Source: an uncultured SAR116 cluster alpha proteobacterium
GTDB lineage: Bacteria > Pseudomonadota > Alphaproteobacteria > Puniceispirillales > Puniceispirillaceae
DNA length: 64,000 bases
Assembly (NCBI GenBank): GCA_902573725.1
Contig: CACGLE010000002.1
Location: 1-64,000, forward strand
Direction: 5' to 3'
How positions within the stretch are numbered: the stretch's first letter is position 1; the number at the start of each line of letters is the position of its first letter. This document shows positions 11,167-20,918 of the stretch, piece by piece. The notes under the pieces were generated by a model that was given only the letters and a program-made list of their open reading frames with translations, was not told the DNA's origin and ran no database searches. The position numbers and the translations under genes were made by a program.

Positions 11167-12198
11167 TTAGTAAGGACAGTTATTATCCGCTAAATAATCG
11201 TGCACTGCTACATCGCCAGATAGTATGGCCTCTCTTGCCGAGGCAACCGCCTTTTTGATATCATCTGTGATTAAGTTTTCGTTATTTTCATCTAAAGCCC
11301 AATCTACTCCGCCTTCAGCTAAACCCAACACTTGAACTCCAGAAGTGAATTGCCCTTTGCTAGCATCCATAAACGTATTATACGCGGCCACATCAACTCT
11401 TTTTAACATTGATGTTAATACTGACCCAGGCGCAAGACCATTTTGATTTGAGTCCACACCTATCGCTAATTTTCCAGCATCCGCTGCAGCTTGAATTACA
11501 CCAACACCAGTTCCGCCAGCTGCATGGTATACAACATCGGCACCACGATCGATTTGGCTTCTTGTTAATTCAGCACCTTTAGCTGGATCATTCCAAGCTG
11601 ATGGTGTTGAACCTGTCATATTCTGGTAGATCTCTGCATTTGCTGAAACTGATTTGACTCCACCTACATATCCACACGCAAATCTGCTAATTAACGGGAT
11701 GTCCATTCCACCGACAAATCCTACTTTGTTTGTTTGTGACGCTTTAGCAGCAGCTACACCCACAAGGTAAGAACCCTCATGTTCTTTAAATGCATATTGA
11801 CGAAGGTTAGGAGAATCCAGCCAACTCACATCAATGATTGAAAATTGTACATCTGGGTTGTCAGCTGCAACTGCAGCTATGGCATCAGCCTGCGCAAATC
11901 CAACACCTAAAACTATTGTTGCGCCACGCTCAACCATTCGTCGCATTGCCTGCTCACGCTGAGTTTCATTGGTAACCTCAAACTCCATGACCTCTATACC
12001 GGTTTCTTCTGTAAATTTCTTTACACCATTCCACACACCTTCATTGAAGGACTTGTCAAACTTACCACCCATATCGTATATCACGGCTGGTTTCATGGCA
12101 TGTGATCCTGCAAAACCTGTTGTAACAACTGAGAACATCGCCAAACATGACACCATTATTGTCCTGACAATAGTCAATATATTCATTTGATTATTCAT
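11167..12198 (-). CDS. BMP-family nucleoside-binding substrate-binding protein
   Basis: Signal peptide, then YDMGGKFDKSFNEGVWNGVKKF, VVYHAAGGTGVGVIQAA, GVDSNQNGLAPGSVLTSMLKRVD. Confidence 0.93.
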   Translation of the reverse strand: MNNQMNILTIVRTIMVSCLAMFSVVTTGFAGSHAMKPAVIYDMGGKFDKSFNEGVWNGVKKFTEETGIEVMEFEVTNETQREQAMRRMVERGATIVLGVGFAQADAIAAVAADNPDVQFSIIDVSWLDSPNLRQYAFKEHEGSYLVGVAAAKASQTNKVGFVGGMDIPLISRFACGYVGGVKSVSANAEIYQNMTGSTPSAWNDPAKGAELTRSQIDRGADVVYHAAGGTGVGVIQAAADAGKLAIGVDSNQNGLAPGSVLTSMLKRVDVAAYNTFMDASKGQFTSGVQVLGLAEGGVDWALDENNENLITDDIKKAVASAREAILSGDVAVHDYLADNNCPY

Positions 12199-12214
12199 AT
12201 TTTTTTCCCTTCAC

Positions 12215-13048
12215 CTATTTTAATCCAATTTCTTTAAGTCTATTTTGCAGATAACTCTCTGCTGAAAGCACGTTACTCAACATAACCTCTGGTCTTGGAT
12301 GAAGAAACATTGGAATAGAATAACGTGAATTATTTTTTTTCCCTTCAGGGTTTATTACACGATGTGGTGTAGATGGAAAGAAATTTTCACTAGCCATCGC
12401 AAGCATGTCGCCATTATTAATGGTAATCATTCCAGGGTCGCTAGAAATATCATGCCATTTTCCAGTTTTATCTTGTGCTTGCAAACCAGGTTCTGACCCC
12501 GCAACAAGCAACGTAATTAAATTAATATCCTCATGAGCCGCAGCTCTAATAGCACCTGGCTCAATATCCTCTTGTATTGGTGGATAGTGCAAAATTCGAA
12601 GTAAACTTTGCTCACTACCTTGCATCATTTTCTCAAGTGATTCTGAAAGTGTGTTTTGTACATCAGGAGGTAAACAATTATCAAGCCATTTCAAAAGGGT
12701 CAAACCGAGAGCAAATAAGTCATTATATAATTTTCTGGTTTCTGTCTCTAATTCAGGAGGAACGCGCCCCCAAGGAAATACATGATAGAATTCTTTTAGA
12801 TCTTTTATCTGAACACCTTTCGCATTCTCGGACCTGAATGGAAAGTAGCCATCATGTTTTTCAATATCACGAATAAAGTCATGCTTGGTATCACTTGCAA
12901 AAAATTTGCCCCAGTTATCATAAATTGATTTTACTTGCTTCTCACCGATTGGGTGGTTTGCCAACACTGCAAATCCGGTTTCATGCAAAGAGCGCGTCAA
13001 TATCTCTGGTGCATCAATTGCATTGTAATCTACTATTTGAACTTGCAT
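12215..13048 (-). CDS. 2-oxoglutarate/Fe(II)-dependent oxygenase (isopenicillin N synthase-like)
   Basis: HxD (AAHEDINLIT), distal His (STPHRV) and RxS (NSRYSIPMFL) form the full facial triad and 2OG-binding pattern. Confidence 0.9.
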   Translation of the reverse strand: MQVQIVDYNAIDAPEILTRSLHETGFAVLANHPIGEKQVKSIYDNWGKFFASDTKHDFIRDIEKHDGYFPFRSENAKGVQIKDLKEFYHVFPWGRVPPELETETRKLYNDLFALGLTLLKWLDNCLPPDVQNTLSESLEKMMQGSEQSLLRILHYPPIQEDIEPGAIRAAAHEDINLITLLVAGSEPGLQAQDKTGKWHDISSDPGMITINNGDMLAMASENFFPSTPHRVINPEGKKNNSRYSIPMFLHPRPEVMLSNVLSAESYLQNRLKEIGLK

Positions 13049-13060
13049 ATTCTCTATTTC

Positions 13061-14017
13061 CTAGCTGTTAATACGCTTATTGAGAGCTGCGTCGGCTTTT
13101 GAAAATATGGATTTAAACCGCTTCTGAGCAGCTTTGATATCCACATTTATAGCCACATTTACAGACCGTCTCTCCAAATTTTTACAAACAAAAACATTAC
13201 CTACTTTCTCCCCTTCCACTATGACAGATAGTGGTACTTTTTGGAAAGTAAAAATATCAGGATCAGTTATTGCCATGATAGCCGCAGGATCATGCATTAA
13301 ACAGACAGTTTTCCCAACAAGCCCTTCATAAAATTTTATATAAAACTCAGAAATATTTAAGATGAAACCTCCTATTATAGGTGACTTCTCGCCTCCCTCC
13401 AAAAATACATTAGGAGGAAATTGTATTGTTGATGTAACATCAAGACCTATCAAATCTATTTCCCAATCTGCTGCAAGCACCTTTTCCGCAGCATGGGGAT
13501 CATTCCAGAAATTGGCTTCTGCAAAAGATGTTACGTTTCCTCGAACATAAACAGCACCGCCCATTATAACTACTTTTTTTACATGGTTAACGATATCTGG
13601 ATCATAATCAAGTAAGTTTGCAATGTTACTCAAAGGGCCAATAGGACATAAAATAATATCATTAGAATTTGCTCTAATTGTTTCAGATAAAAAGACATGT
13701 GCTGGTCTTGGGTCTGCTTTTCCAATCGGATTAATATCGACAAAATTTCCAAAACCCTGCGCTCCATGAACATGAAAAGAAGGAGTGTTCATTTTCTGAA
13801 GAATTGGTTTTGCTGCACCCTCAGAAACAGAGCATTTATAGGCGCCTTGCTCTGCTAACCATAACGCATTTCGCGTTGCTTGGTTCACATATACGTTACC
13901 AAAAATTGTGGTTAATCCAATTACTTCTAATCTAGTGTCTGCAAAGGCTTGATGGATTGCCATTGCATCGTCTATTCCAGGATCTGTATCTATGATAATC
14001 TTTTGGGCCGCCATCAA
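13061..14017 (-). CDS. Inosine/uridine-preferring nucleoside hydrolase
   Basis: IIIDTDPGIDDAMAI signature and VVIMGGAVYVRGN. Confidence 0.94.
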   Translation of the reverse strand: MMAAQKIIIDTDPGIDDAMAIHQAFADTRLEVIGLTTIFGNVYVNQATRNALWLAEQGAYKCSVSEGAAKPILQKMNTPSFHVHGAQGFGNFVDINPIGKADPRPAHVFLSETIRANSNDIILCPIGPLSNIANLLDYDPDIVNHVKKVVIMGGAVYVRGNVTSFAEANFWNDPHAAEKVLAADWEIDLIGLDVTSTIQFPPNVFLEGGEKSPIIGGFILNISEFYIKFYEGLVGKTVCLMHDPAAIMAITDPDIFTFQKVPLSVIVEGEKVGNVFVCKNLERRSVNVAINVDIKAAQKRFKSIFSKADAALNKRINS

Positions 14018-14025
14018 CGCTGTTC

Positions 14026-14916
14026 CTATGAATTTTCTCCGATAAAGGTCTCAACTTCCTGCAATGATGGAATAGCTGCTAACGCACCTTGTTTTGTGAT
14101 TTGCAAAGATGCTGCTGCAGAGCCATAGCTCATTGCCTGTTCCATAAACATACCCTTACTTAAAGAAGCGAGTAAGTATCCAAGAAAGGTGTCTCCTGCT
14201 CCCGTTGTATCTACAGGACTTACCTCAAATGGCGAGACGAAAAAGTCTCCCTCTTCACCAATATAACGCGCCCCTTTTGACCCAAGAGTAATTACCAGAT
14301 GTGGTAAGCCAAGTTCTAATACATCTTTATTTATAAATTTTATTAATGCATTAGCTTCTCCTTCATTAACCACCAGCAAATCGGTGAAGGGTAGTAGAGA
14401 GGCCGTTTGTTTAGCAACAAATGGTGCAGCGCTGTAGCATATTTTTAGGCCTTTTTCCTTGGCAGAAACCAGAAATTCATGAACTAACGATGTTTCATTT
14501 TGTGCCAAAGCCCAATCAGTGGTTTTTGCATTTGAAAGTGCAGACTCTATCTGTTTTTTTGATATCTTATTATTAGCGGAGCCAGAGAGGACAATCTGAT
14601 TCTCCCCAGTTTCATTATCTACCATAACAACAGCGTGGCCAGACTCTGTTTCCAATAAAGCAATGTTATTGAGATTTACCCCAGCCTCTCTCATTTCTCT
14701 CAAATAATGCTCGTCTCTTTTTCCAAATGCACCAATATGGAAAACATCAGCGCCCGCTTTTGCAAGCGCTACAGACTGATTTGCACCTTTTCCACCGAGG
14801 AAAATATCGTACCCTACTGCCGCGAGCGTCTCACCAGCAGACACAAGATGTGGTAATCTATAAAAATAGTCCAGATTTATAGAACCAAGATTAAATATAG
14901 CCATTAGAGTTATCAC
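14026..14916 (-). CDS. rbsK: PfkB-family carbohydrate kinase, ribokinase-like
   Basis: GGKGANQSVALAKAG and DTTGAGDTFLGYLLA. Confidence 0.87.
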   Translation of the reverse strand: MITLMAIFNLGSINLDYFYRLPHLVSAGETLAAVGYDIFLGGKGANQSVALAKAGADVFHIGAFGKRDEHYLREMREAGVNLNNIALLETESGHAVVMVDNETGENQIVLSGSANNKISKKQIESALSNAKTTDWALAQNETSLVHEFLVSAKEKGLKICYSAAPFVAKQTASLLPFTDLLVVNEGEANALIKFINKDVLELGLPHLVITLGSKGARYIGEEGDFFVSPFEVSPVDTTGAGDTFLGYLLASLSKGMFMEQAMSYGSAAASLQITKQGALAAIPSLQEVETFIGENS

Positions 14917-15609
14917 CTATTTTTTGGAATATTTATCAATGTTTGTATCTGACCACCCAACCGGGTCATTCAAAAATGCCTCAACTGTTAAAACTGTTTT
15001 TTCATCAAATCTATCCAAAGATTTCAATTCAGTTAAAATATCCCACCAAGTTGCTAAATAATGAAGATTAAGCCCATGTTCCGTCAGTTTTTTTTGGGCA
15101 TCAGCAAATAGATCATAATAAAAAATTACTAAAATATGGTCACAGTTTGCCCCCGCATTGCGCAATGCATCTGCAAACATAAACTTACTTCCTCCGTCAG
15201 TCGCTAAATCCTCTACTAATAAAACTTTTGAGCCAGATTCAAGGTGACCTTCTATCTGCGCATTTCTTCCAAATCCTTTAGCTTTTTTGCGAACATACAG
15301 CATTGGTAGAGCTAGCCGCTCACTTAAAAAGGCTGCAAATGGAATGCCTGCCGTCTCACCTCCCGCCACGGCTTCAAAATATTCAATACCAACGGCCTCA
15401 GCTAACAAAGAAACAGAATAGCTCATTAAAGCAGCTCTTATTCTTGGAAAAGATATTAATTTTCTGCAGTCAATATAAACAGGGCTAATTGAACCAGAGG
15501 TGAGGACAAAAGGTTTAACTGCATTAACGTGAACCGCCCCAATATCTAGCAACATTCTTGCTGTAGACTGCGCAATTACTTTTCTTGGTGTATGGTTATA
15601 GTTAATCAT
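14917..15609 (-). CDS. pyrE: Orotate phosphoribosyltransferase
   Basis: TSGSISPVYIDCRKLISFP, LLVEDLATDGGSKF PRPP loop. Confidence 0.9.
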   Translation of the reverse strand: MINYNHTPRKVIAQSTARMLLDIGAVHVNAVKPFVLTSGSISPVYIDCRKLISFPRIRAALMSYSVSLLAEAVGIEYFEAVAGGETAGIPFAAFLSERLALPMLYVRKKAKGFGRNAQIEGHLESGSKVLLVEDLATDGGSKFMFADALRNAGANCDHILVIFYYDLFADAQKKLTEHGLNLHYLATWWDILTELKSLDRFDEKTVLTVEAFLNDPVGWSDTNIDKYSKK

Positions 15610-15714
15610 TAAATTTAATAGCTTTTTTAATTTTAGCAGGTCTACCCTAATTTATTAGAAGTTAAAAGAATTAATGATTATTTTTCTAAAACCATTTTTT
15701 CAATTGTGTTAAAT

Positions 15715-16521
15715 TCATTTTTTATCTTCTCGCTTTAAAATTAGGATACTGCCAAATAAAACCAGTATAGAAATAGTAAGTATCATTAAAGTTGCAATAG
15801 CATTAATCTCCGGTGACACTCCAAGACGAATTTTTGAAAAAATTACTATCGGAAGTGTTGAACTACCAGGGCCACTCACAAAACTGGCGATCACTAAATC
15901 ATCAAAACTTAGTGTAAATGATAACAACCACGCAGCTATAATTGAGGGAAGAATAAGTGGCAAAGTAATAGATAAAAAAACAAAAGGTTGCCTTCCCCCT
16001 AAATCTCTTGCTGCTTCCTCAAGATATTTATCCATATCACGGAGTCTTGTTTGGATTACAACAGCAGCAAAACACATCCCGAAAGTGGCATGGGCGATCA
16101 TGATGGTGTCCACACCACGACCAGACGGCCAACCAAAACTTATTTCCATTGCAATAAATAATAGTAACATTGATAAACCAGTAACTGCCTCTGGCATTAC
16201 TAGAGGCGCGCTGGCAACAAGGCTTAAAATTAATCTGCCCTTAAAAACTGAGAATCTTACAAAGGCAATTGCAATCAATAATCCGAATACCGTTGAAATT
16301 GTTGCCGAGCTTACACCAATAAGGAGTGACTTATACAGAGCTGTAAGCAAAATATCATCTGTCCAAAGTTCTTTATACCATTTAGTTGAAAAGCCTGCCC
16401 AAACAGCAACAAGTTTACTGCTATTAAAGCTATAAATAATCATTATCATAACGGGAATATATAAAATACCAAATCCTGCGATACCCAATGCCTTAATTAA
16501 TAATGGAACATCCCGACGCAT
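15715..16521 (-). CDS. potI: Spermidine/putrescine-type ABC permease
   Basis: Multi-TM with EAARDLGGRQPFVFLSITLPLILPSIIAAWLLSFTLSFDDLVI; gene order potF-G-H-I. Confidence 0.88.
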   Translation of the reverse strand: MRRDVPLLIKALGIAGFGILYIPVMIMIIYSFNSSKLVAVWAGFSTKWYKELWTDDILLTALYKSLLIGVSSATISTVFGLLIAIAFVRFSVFKGRLILSLVASAPLVMPEAVTGLSMLLLFIAMEISFGWPSGRGVDTIMIAHATFGMCFAAVVIQTRLRDMDKYLEEAARDLGGRQPFVFLSITLPLILPSIIAAWLLSFTLSFDDLVIASFVSGPGSSTLPIVIFSKIRLGVSPEINAIATLMILTISILVLFGSILILKREDKK

Positions 16522-17411
16522 CAGCTTATACGCTCCCTATCCTGATACCTTGCATAAACAATAGGCAGTATAATAATTGCAATTAATATTATTGCTATTG
16601 CTGCAGCGACAGGCCAATCCCTATTCCTAAAAAATTCGGTCCAAATTACTTTCCCAAGCATTAATTGCTCCGGTCCTCCAAGTAATGCTGGTATCACAAA
16701 TTCTCCAACAGCGGGAATGAATACTAGAAGACTTCCTGCTACAATTCCAGGAATACTTAGTGGCAAAACTATTGTTCTGAATATATCCCATTTCTTTGCC
16801 CCGAGGTCTGCTGCTGCCTCAATTATAGAAACATCTAGCCGCACAAGAGAAGCATAAAGTGGTAAGATCATTAACGGTAAATAAGTAAGTATCATGCCAG
16901 AATAAATAGAAAAATCAGTTTGCATCATTTGAATAGGAGTTACAGTAATACCTGCCCATATTAAAACATCATTAATAAATCCATTTGGGTTCAACAGGCC
17001 AATTAATGCATACATTCTTAAAAGTGAAGAAGTCCAAAAAGGCATTAATACTAATATAAGTAAAATATGCTGAATCGATTTATTTGACCGGGCTATCCAC
17101 CAAGCCATCGGATAAGCAAATAAAAGACAATACAAAGTTGAAAAAAATGCTAACCTTATACTATTAATTGCAGGCCATAAGTAATCTTCCCAATATTCGT
17201 AAATTAAAAGATAGTTGTCCAAAACTGGCCTAAAAGAAAAACCTCCAGAACCAATTTGAAAAGCAGGAATATAAGGCGGTACTGCTCGCCTCGCTTCTGA
17301 AAAGGAAACATTGATCATTTCTACTAATGGAAGCATGAAGAATAATAAAAGCCATCCCAGCGGTAGCCAAATAACTAGAATTCGCCCAAATTTTTGAAAA
17401 AAATAGTTCAT
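16521..17411 (-). CDS. potH: Spermidine/putrescine-type ABC permease
   Basis: EAAADLGAKKWDIFRTIVLPLSIPGIVAG EAA loop and pot context. Confidence 0.88.
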   Translation of the reverse strand: MNYFFQKFGRILVIWLPLGWLLLFFMLPLVEMINVSFSEARRAVPPYIPAFQIGSGGFSFRPVLDNYLLIYEYWEDYLWPAINSIRLAFFSTLYCLLFAYPMAWWIARSNKSIQHILLILVLMPFWTSSLLRMYALIGLLNPNGFINDVLIWAGITVTPIQMMQTDFSIYSGMILTYLPLMILPLYASLVRLDVSIIEAAADLGAKKWDIFRTIVLPLSIPGIVAGSLLVFIPAVGEFVIPALLGGPEQLMLGKVIWTEFFRNRDWPVAAAIAIILIAIIILPIVYARYQDRERIS

Positions 17412-17415
17412 TTAT

Positions 17416-18489
17416 TTATCTTTCAAGAATTATGATTGAATCTGGTGAAAAATTAATAAAGCCTGTTTCTGGTTGTCGAGCATTCGATTTGCTTGGAAGG
17501 TTATGCGACTCATATAGCTTTAAATTTATACCTCCTGGCCCAACAACCCTATATTGGGTTCCAGCTCCATAAAAAGCCCAATCTGTAATTTCGACTGGAA
17601 ATTCGTTGATTTTTCCTGTTGGTTTTGAGGTGAGTGAAATTTTTTCTGGTCTAAGAGCAAGATTAACTTTTTGATTTATTCTAAATTTTGCTCCGGTCGA
17701 TACATGAATCGGAACCGCACCTTGCATCAACCAATAAGGCTCTTTTTGCTCTTTTACTGTTACTTCAATAAAACTGATTTCCCCTACAAAATCTGCAACA
17801 AATGTAGTTTGTGGTTGCTCATATATTTCATTAGGTGTTCCAACTTGGACTAATTTTCCGTTGTTCATGACACCAATTCTTGTTGATAACGTCATTGCTT
17901 CTTCTTGGTCATGCGTTACTACAACAAAAGTCGTGCCAAGCTGTTCTTGAATTTTACAAAGTTCAAATTGTGTTTCAGACCTTAGCTTTTTATCTAAAGC
18001 AGCGAGTGGTTCATCTAATAATAGTAGTTTAGGGCGCCTTGCAAGGGCCCTCGCTAGCGCAACACGCTGTCTTTGTCCACCGGAAAGGGTGGATGGTTTT
18101 CGTTCACCCATTCCATTAAGATGTACAAGCTCTAGTAATTCACTAACACGACTTTTTATTTCATTGTCAGGAAGGGAGGCCCGTTTTAAACCATAACCAA
18201 TATTATTTGAAACACTCATATGTGGGAAAAGAGCATAATTTTGAAACATAATATTTACAGGCCTATCCGCTGGGTCGACATCTACCATATCTTGACCATC
18301 GATCTCAACATAACCTTCGGTAGTTAACTCAAAACCAGCTAATATTCTTAATAATGTAGTCTTACCACAACCTGAAGGACCCAGCAGACTAAACAGCTCT
18401 CCCTTTTCTAAATCAAATGATACATTATCTACCGCTAATAATTTACCATATTTTTTTGAGATATTCTGAATTCTAATGAAAGGGGCCAT
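17416..18489 (-). CDS. potG: Spermidine/putrescine-type ABC ATP-binding protein
   Basis: GPSGCGKTTLLRILAGFE, LSGGQRQRVALARAL, DEPLAALD. Start moved from 18519 to ATG 18489 (MAPFIRIQNISK) because the upstream start abuts the terminator-like U-tract. Confidence 0.9.
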   Translation of the reverse strand: MAPFIRIQNISKKYGKLLAVDNVSFDLEKGELFSLLGPSGCGKTTLLRILAGFELTTEGYVEIDGQDMVDVDPADRPVNIMFQNYALFPHMSVSNNIGYGLKRASLPDNEIKSRVSELLELVHLNGMGERKPSTLSGGQRQRVALARALARRPKLLLLDEPLAALDKKLRSETQFELCKIQEQLGTTFVVVTHDQEEAMTLSTRIGVMNNGKLVQVGTPNEIYEQPQTTFVADFVGEISFIEVTVKEQKEPYWLMQGAVPIHVSTGAKFRINQKVNLALRPEKISLTSKPTGKINEFPVEITDWAFYGAGTQYRVVGPGGINLKLYESHNLPSKSNARQPETGFINFSPDSIIILER

Positions 18490-18517
18490 GTGACAATGCC
18501 GTTCTTCATGTATTGTC

Positions 18518-18560
18518 AAAAAATGAAAGCCACTTTCCCTTTATATTGAAGGTGGCTTCC
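18518..18560 (-). terminator. Intra-operonic terminator/attenuator hairpin between potF-like and potG-like genes
   Basis: Arms gaaagccactttc (18525-18537) and gaaggtggcttcc (18548-18560); on the minus strand the stem is followed by tttttt. Confidence 0.7.
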
Positions 18561-18594
18561 ATTGCTATTTACTTGTTCTATATTCAGCTAAATT

Positions 18595-19728
18595 CTAATT
18601 GCCAGCAGAAAACCTATTCCAGACACGAGTAACAATTCTGTCAGTTTGAGCATCATAGACAGGTGTGACAAAGAGCTTTTCCTTAGCTTTTTCGGTAGGA
18701 TAAATTCCTGGATGGGATAAAATTTCTGGATCAATGTCTGGTCTAGCCGCTTCATTGCCGCTTGCATACCAAACATAATTCACATTCGCTGCTGCCACGT
18801 CAGCACGCATCATATAGTCTACAAATTTATAAGCGTTATCAACATTTTTTGCATCAGCAGGAATTGCCATCACATCAAACCAAAGATTTGTTCCCTCATT
18901 TGGAATATAATAATCAATCACATGCCCATTTTCTGCTTCCTCGGCTCTGTAAGCTGCTTGAAATGCGTCTCCAGACCACATGATTGCTGCACAGATATCC
19001 CCATTTGCAATGTCATTTATTGACTGACTTGAATTTATGTATCTTAAATAAGGCCGGATGGCAGAAAGTGCATCACCAGCAGCTTCAAAATGGGATTTCT
19101 CCATCGATGTCCCAGGGTGTCCAAGATATGTCATCACATTAGGCAAAACATCTGTTGGTGCATCTAAAATGGCAATACCGCAATCCTCCAATTTTGCTGC
19201 ATTTGCTGGGTCCAGAATAAGCGACCAGCTATCCGTGGGAGCATCATCACCGAGTCTCTCAGTGACCATATCTTCATTATAAGCAATTCCGGTTGATCCC
19301 CACATATAGACTAAACCTGCTGAATTTGATCCAACCATTCTATCTGCCTGAGCTTGAATCTCAGGATCCTGGTTAGAGGCATTTTGAATTCTTGACAAAT
19401 CCATATCCTGATAGGCCCCCGCTTCTCGACCACGAGCGAGAAAATCTGCGGTGGGTACAACAAGATCATAACCTGACGAGCCCGCTAACATCTTGGCTTC
19501 TAAAACCTCATTGGAATCATACATATCATAAGTGACGATTATGCCGGTCTCAGCCTCAAAATTTGAAATTGTATCCTCTGCAATATAGTCGGACCAATTA
19601 TAAATTTTTAACTCCCCCCCTGCTTCAGAAAGCTGACTAGTTTTTATGTTGGATGAGTCAAAATTCAAAAATATAACAACAGCAGCTGCTATAACACCTA
19701 TCAACAAAAAAAGATTGGATCTTTTCAT
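18595..19728 (-). CDS. potF: Polyamine-type ABC substrate-binding protein
   Basis: LKIYNWSDYIAEDTISNFEAETGI is the PotD/PotF signature. Confidence 0.92.
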   Translation of the reverse strand: MKRSNLFLLIGVIAAAVVIFLNFDSSNIKTSQLSEAGGELKIYNWSDYIAEDTISNFEAETGIIVTYDMYDSNEVLEAKMLAGSSGYDLVVPTADFLARGREAGAYQDMDLSRIQNASNQDPEIQAQADRMVGSNSAGLVYMWGSTGIAYNEDMVTERLGDDAPTDSWSLILDPANAAKLEDCGIAILDAPTDVLPNVMTYLGHPGTSMEKSHFEAAGDALSAIRPYLRYINSSQSINDIANGDICAAIMWSGDAFQAAYRAEEAENGHVIDYYIPNEGTNLWFDVMAIPADAKNVDNAYKFVDYMMRADVAAANVNYVWYASGNEAARPDIDPEILSHPGIYPTEKAKEKLFVTPVYDAQTDRIVTRVWNRFSAGN

Positions 19729-19816
19729 AATTCATCACTCCTTATTACGGTTGAGAGATACCATTACTGATTTATAAGCATTTTACTGACGCCCAACAAG
19801 TAAAATAATTAAAGCG

Positions 19817-20869
19817 CTATTTCACGATCTGCCAGTAAACTTCCATAAATGGATCAAAAATCGTAATTTTTCCTTCTTTAGTTTCAAGATTTTCGGGCAT
19901 TTTAAGAGGTATATCTGTTTTTTTCAAAGTTAACCTTTCCTTATTATGTGGCATCCCATAAAATTCAGCGCCATGCAGACTTAAGAATCCCTCTAATCTA
20001 TTCAGCACTCCTAAATTATCAAATAATTGAGCTAAGATCTCAACTGCAAAAGGCGCATTAAAAATGCCAGCACACCCGCAAACATCAATTTTTGTATTGT
20101 CTAAATGAGGGGCACTGTCAGTACCAAGAAAAAATCGTTTATCACCATTGGTCGCTGCTCTTATCAAAGCCAATCGGTGAGACTCCCTCTTTAACACCGG
20201 CAAACAATAATAATGGGGTTTAATACCCCCAGAAAGCATAACGTTTCGGTTTACAACCAAATGATGAGGGGTGATGGTTGCAGCTAAATTTTTTTCTTCA
20301 TTAAGAACATAGGAAACTGCTTGCTCAGTTGTAATATGCTCCATTACTATCTTCAGATCTGGAAACTCATTTCGTAAAGGCACTAAAATTTTTTCAATAA
20401 AAACTGCCTCTCGGTCAAATATATCTATCTGCGGATCAGTAACCTCACCATGAATTAATAAAGGTATACCCTGCTCCGACATTGCCCCTAGAACTGAATA
20501 TACACCGTTAATATTTTTAACGCCATTAGATGAATTTGTCGTCGCGCCTGCAGGGTACAATTTAACAGCTTTAATAATTTTTTTCCTATAGGCTGAGACA
20601 ACATCGTCTGCTTCTGTTTCTTCAGTTAAATAAAGGGTCAGCAATGGCTCAAATTTTATATCTTTATCTAAACAGGCCTTTATTCTGTTGGCATATAGGC
20701 GAGCATCTTCCCCTGTTATTATAGGAGGAACGAGATTTGGCATTATAATAGCTCTTGAGGCCCAGCGATAACTTTCAGGCAATACGGCCTTCATTATCTC
20801 CTCATCCCTAACATGTAAATGCCAATCATCAGGTTTTGTAATAACAAGCTGGTTTGGAGATATTTTCAT
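19817..20869 (-). CDS. pyrC: Dihydroorotase (class II, E. coli type)
   Basis: DDWHLHVRD metal-binding motif, KLYPAGATTNSSNGV, GTDSAPH. Confidence 0.95.
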   Translation of the reverse strand: MKISPNQLVITKPDDWHLHVRDEEIMKAVLPESYRWASRAIIMPNLVPPIITGEDARLYANRIKACLDKDIKFEPLLTLYLTEETEADDVVSAYRKKIIKAVKLYPAGATTNSSNGVKNINGVYSVLGAMSEQGIPLLIHGEVTDPQIDIFDREAVFIEKILVPLRNEFPDLKIVMEHITTEQAVSYVLNEEKNLAATITPHHLVVNRNVMLSGGIKPHYYCLPVLKRESHRLALIRAATNGDKRFFLGTDSAPHLDNTKIDVCGCAGIFNAPFAVEILAQLFDNLGVLNRLEGFLSLHGAEFYGMPHNKERLTLKKTDIPLKMPENLETKEGKITIFDPFMEVYWQIVK

Positions 20870-20918
20870 GAGACAATCATTGTTTTTTTCTATCTTCTAA
20901 AAAAATCCAGAACAACAT

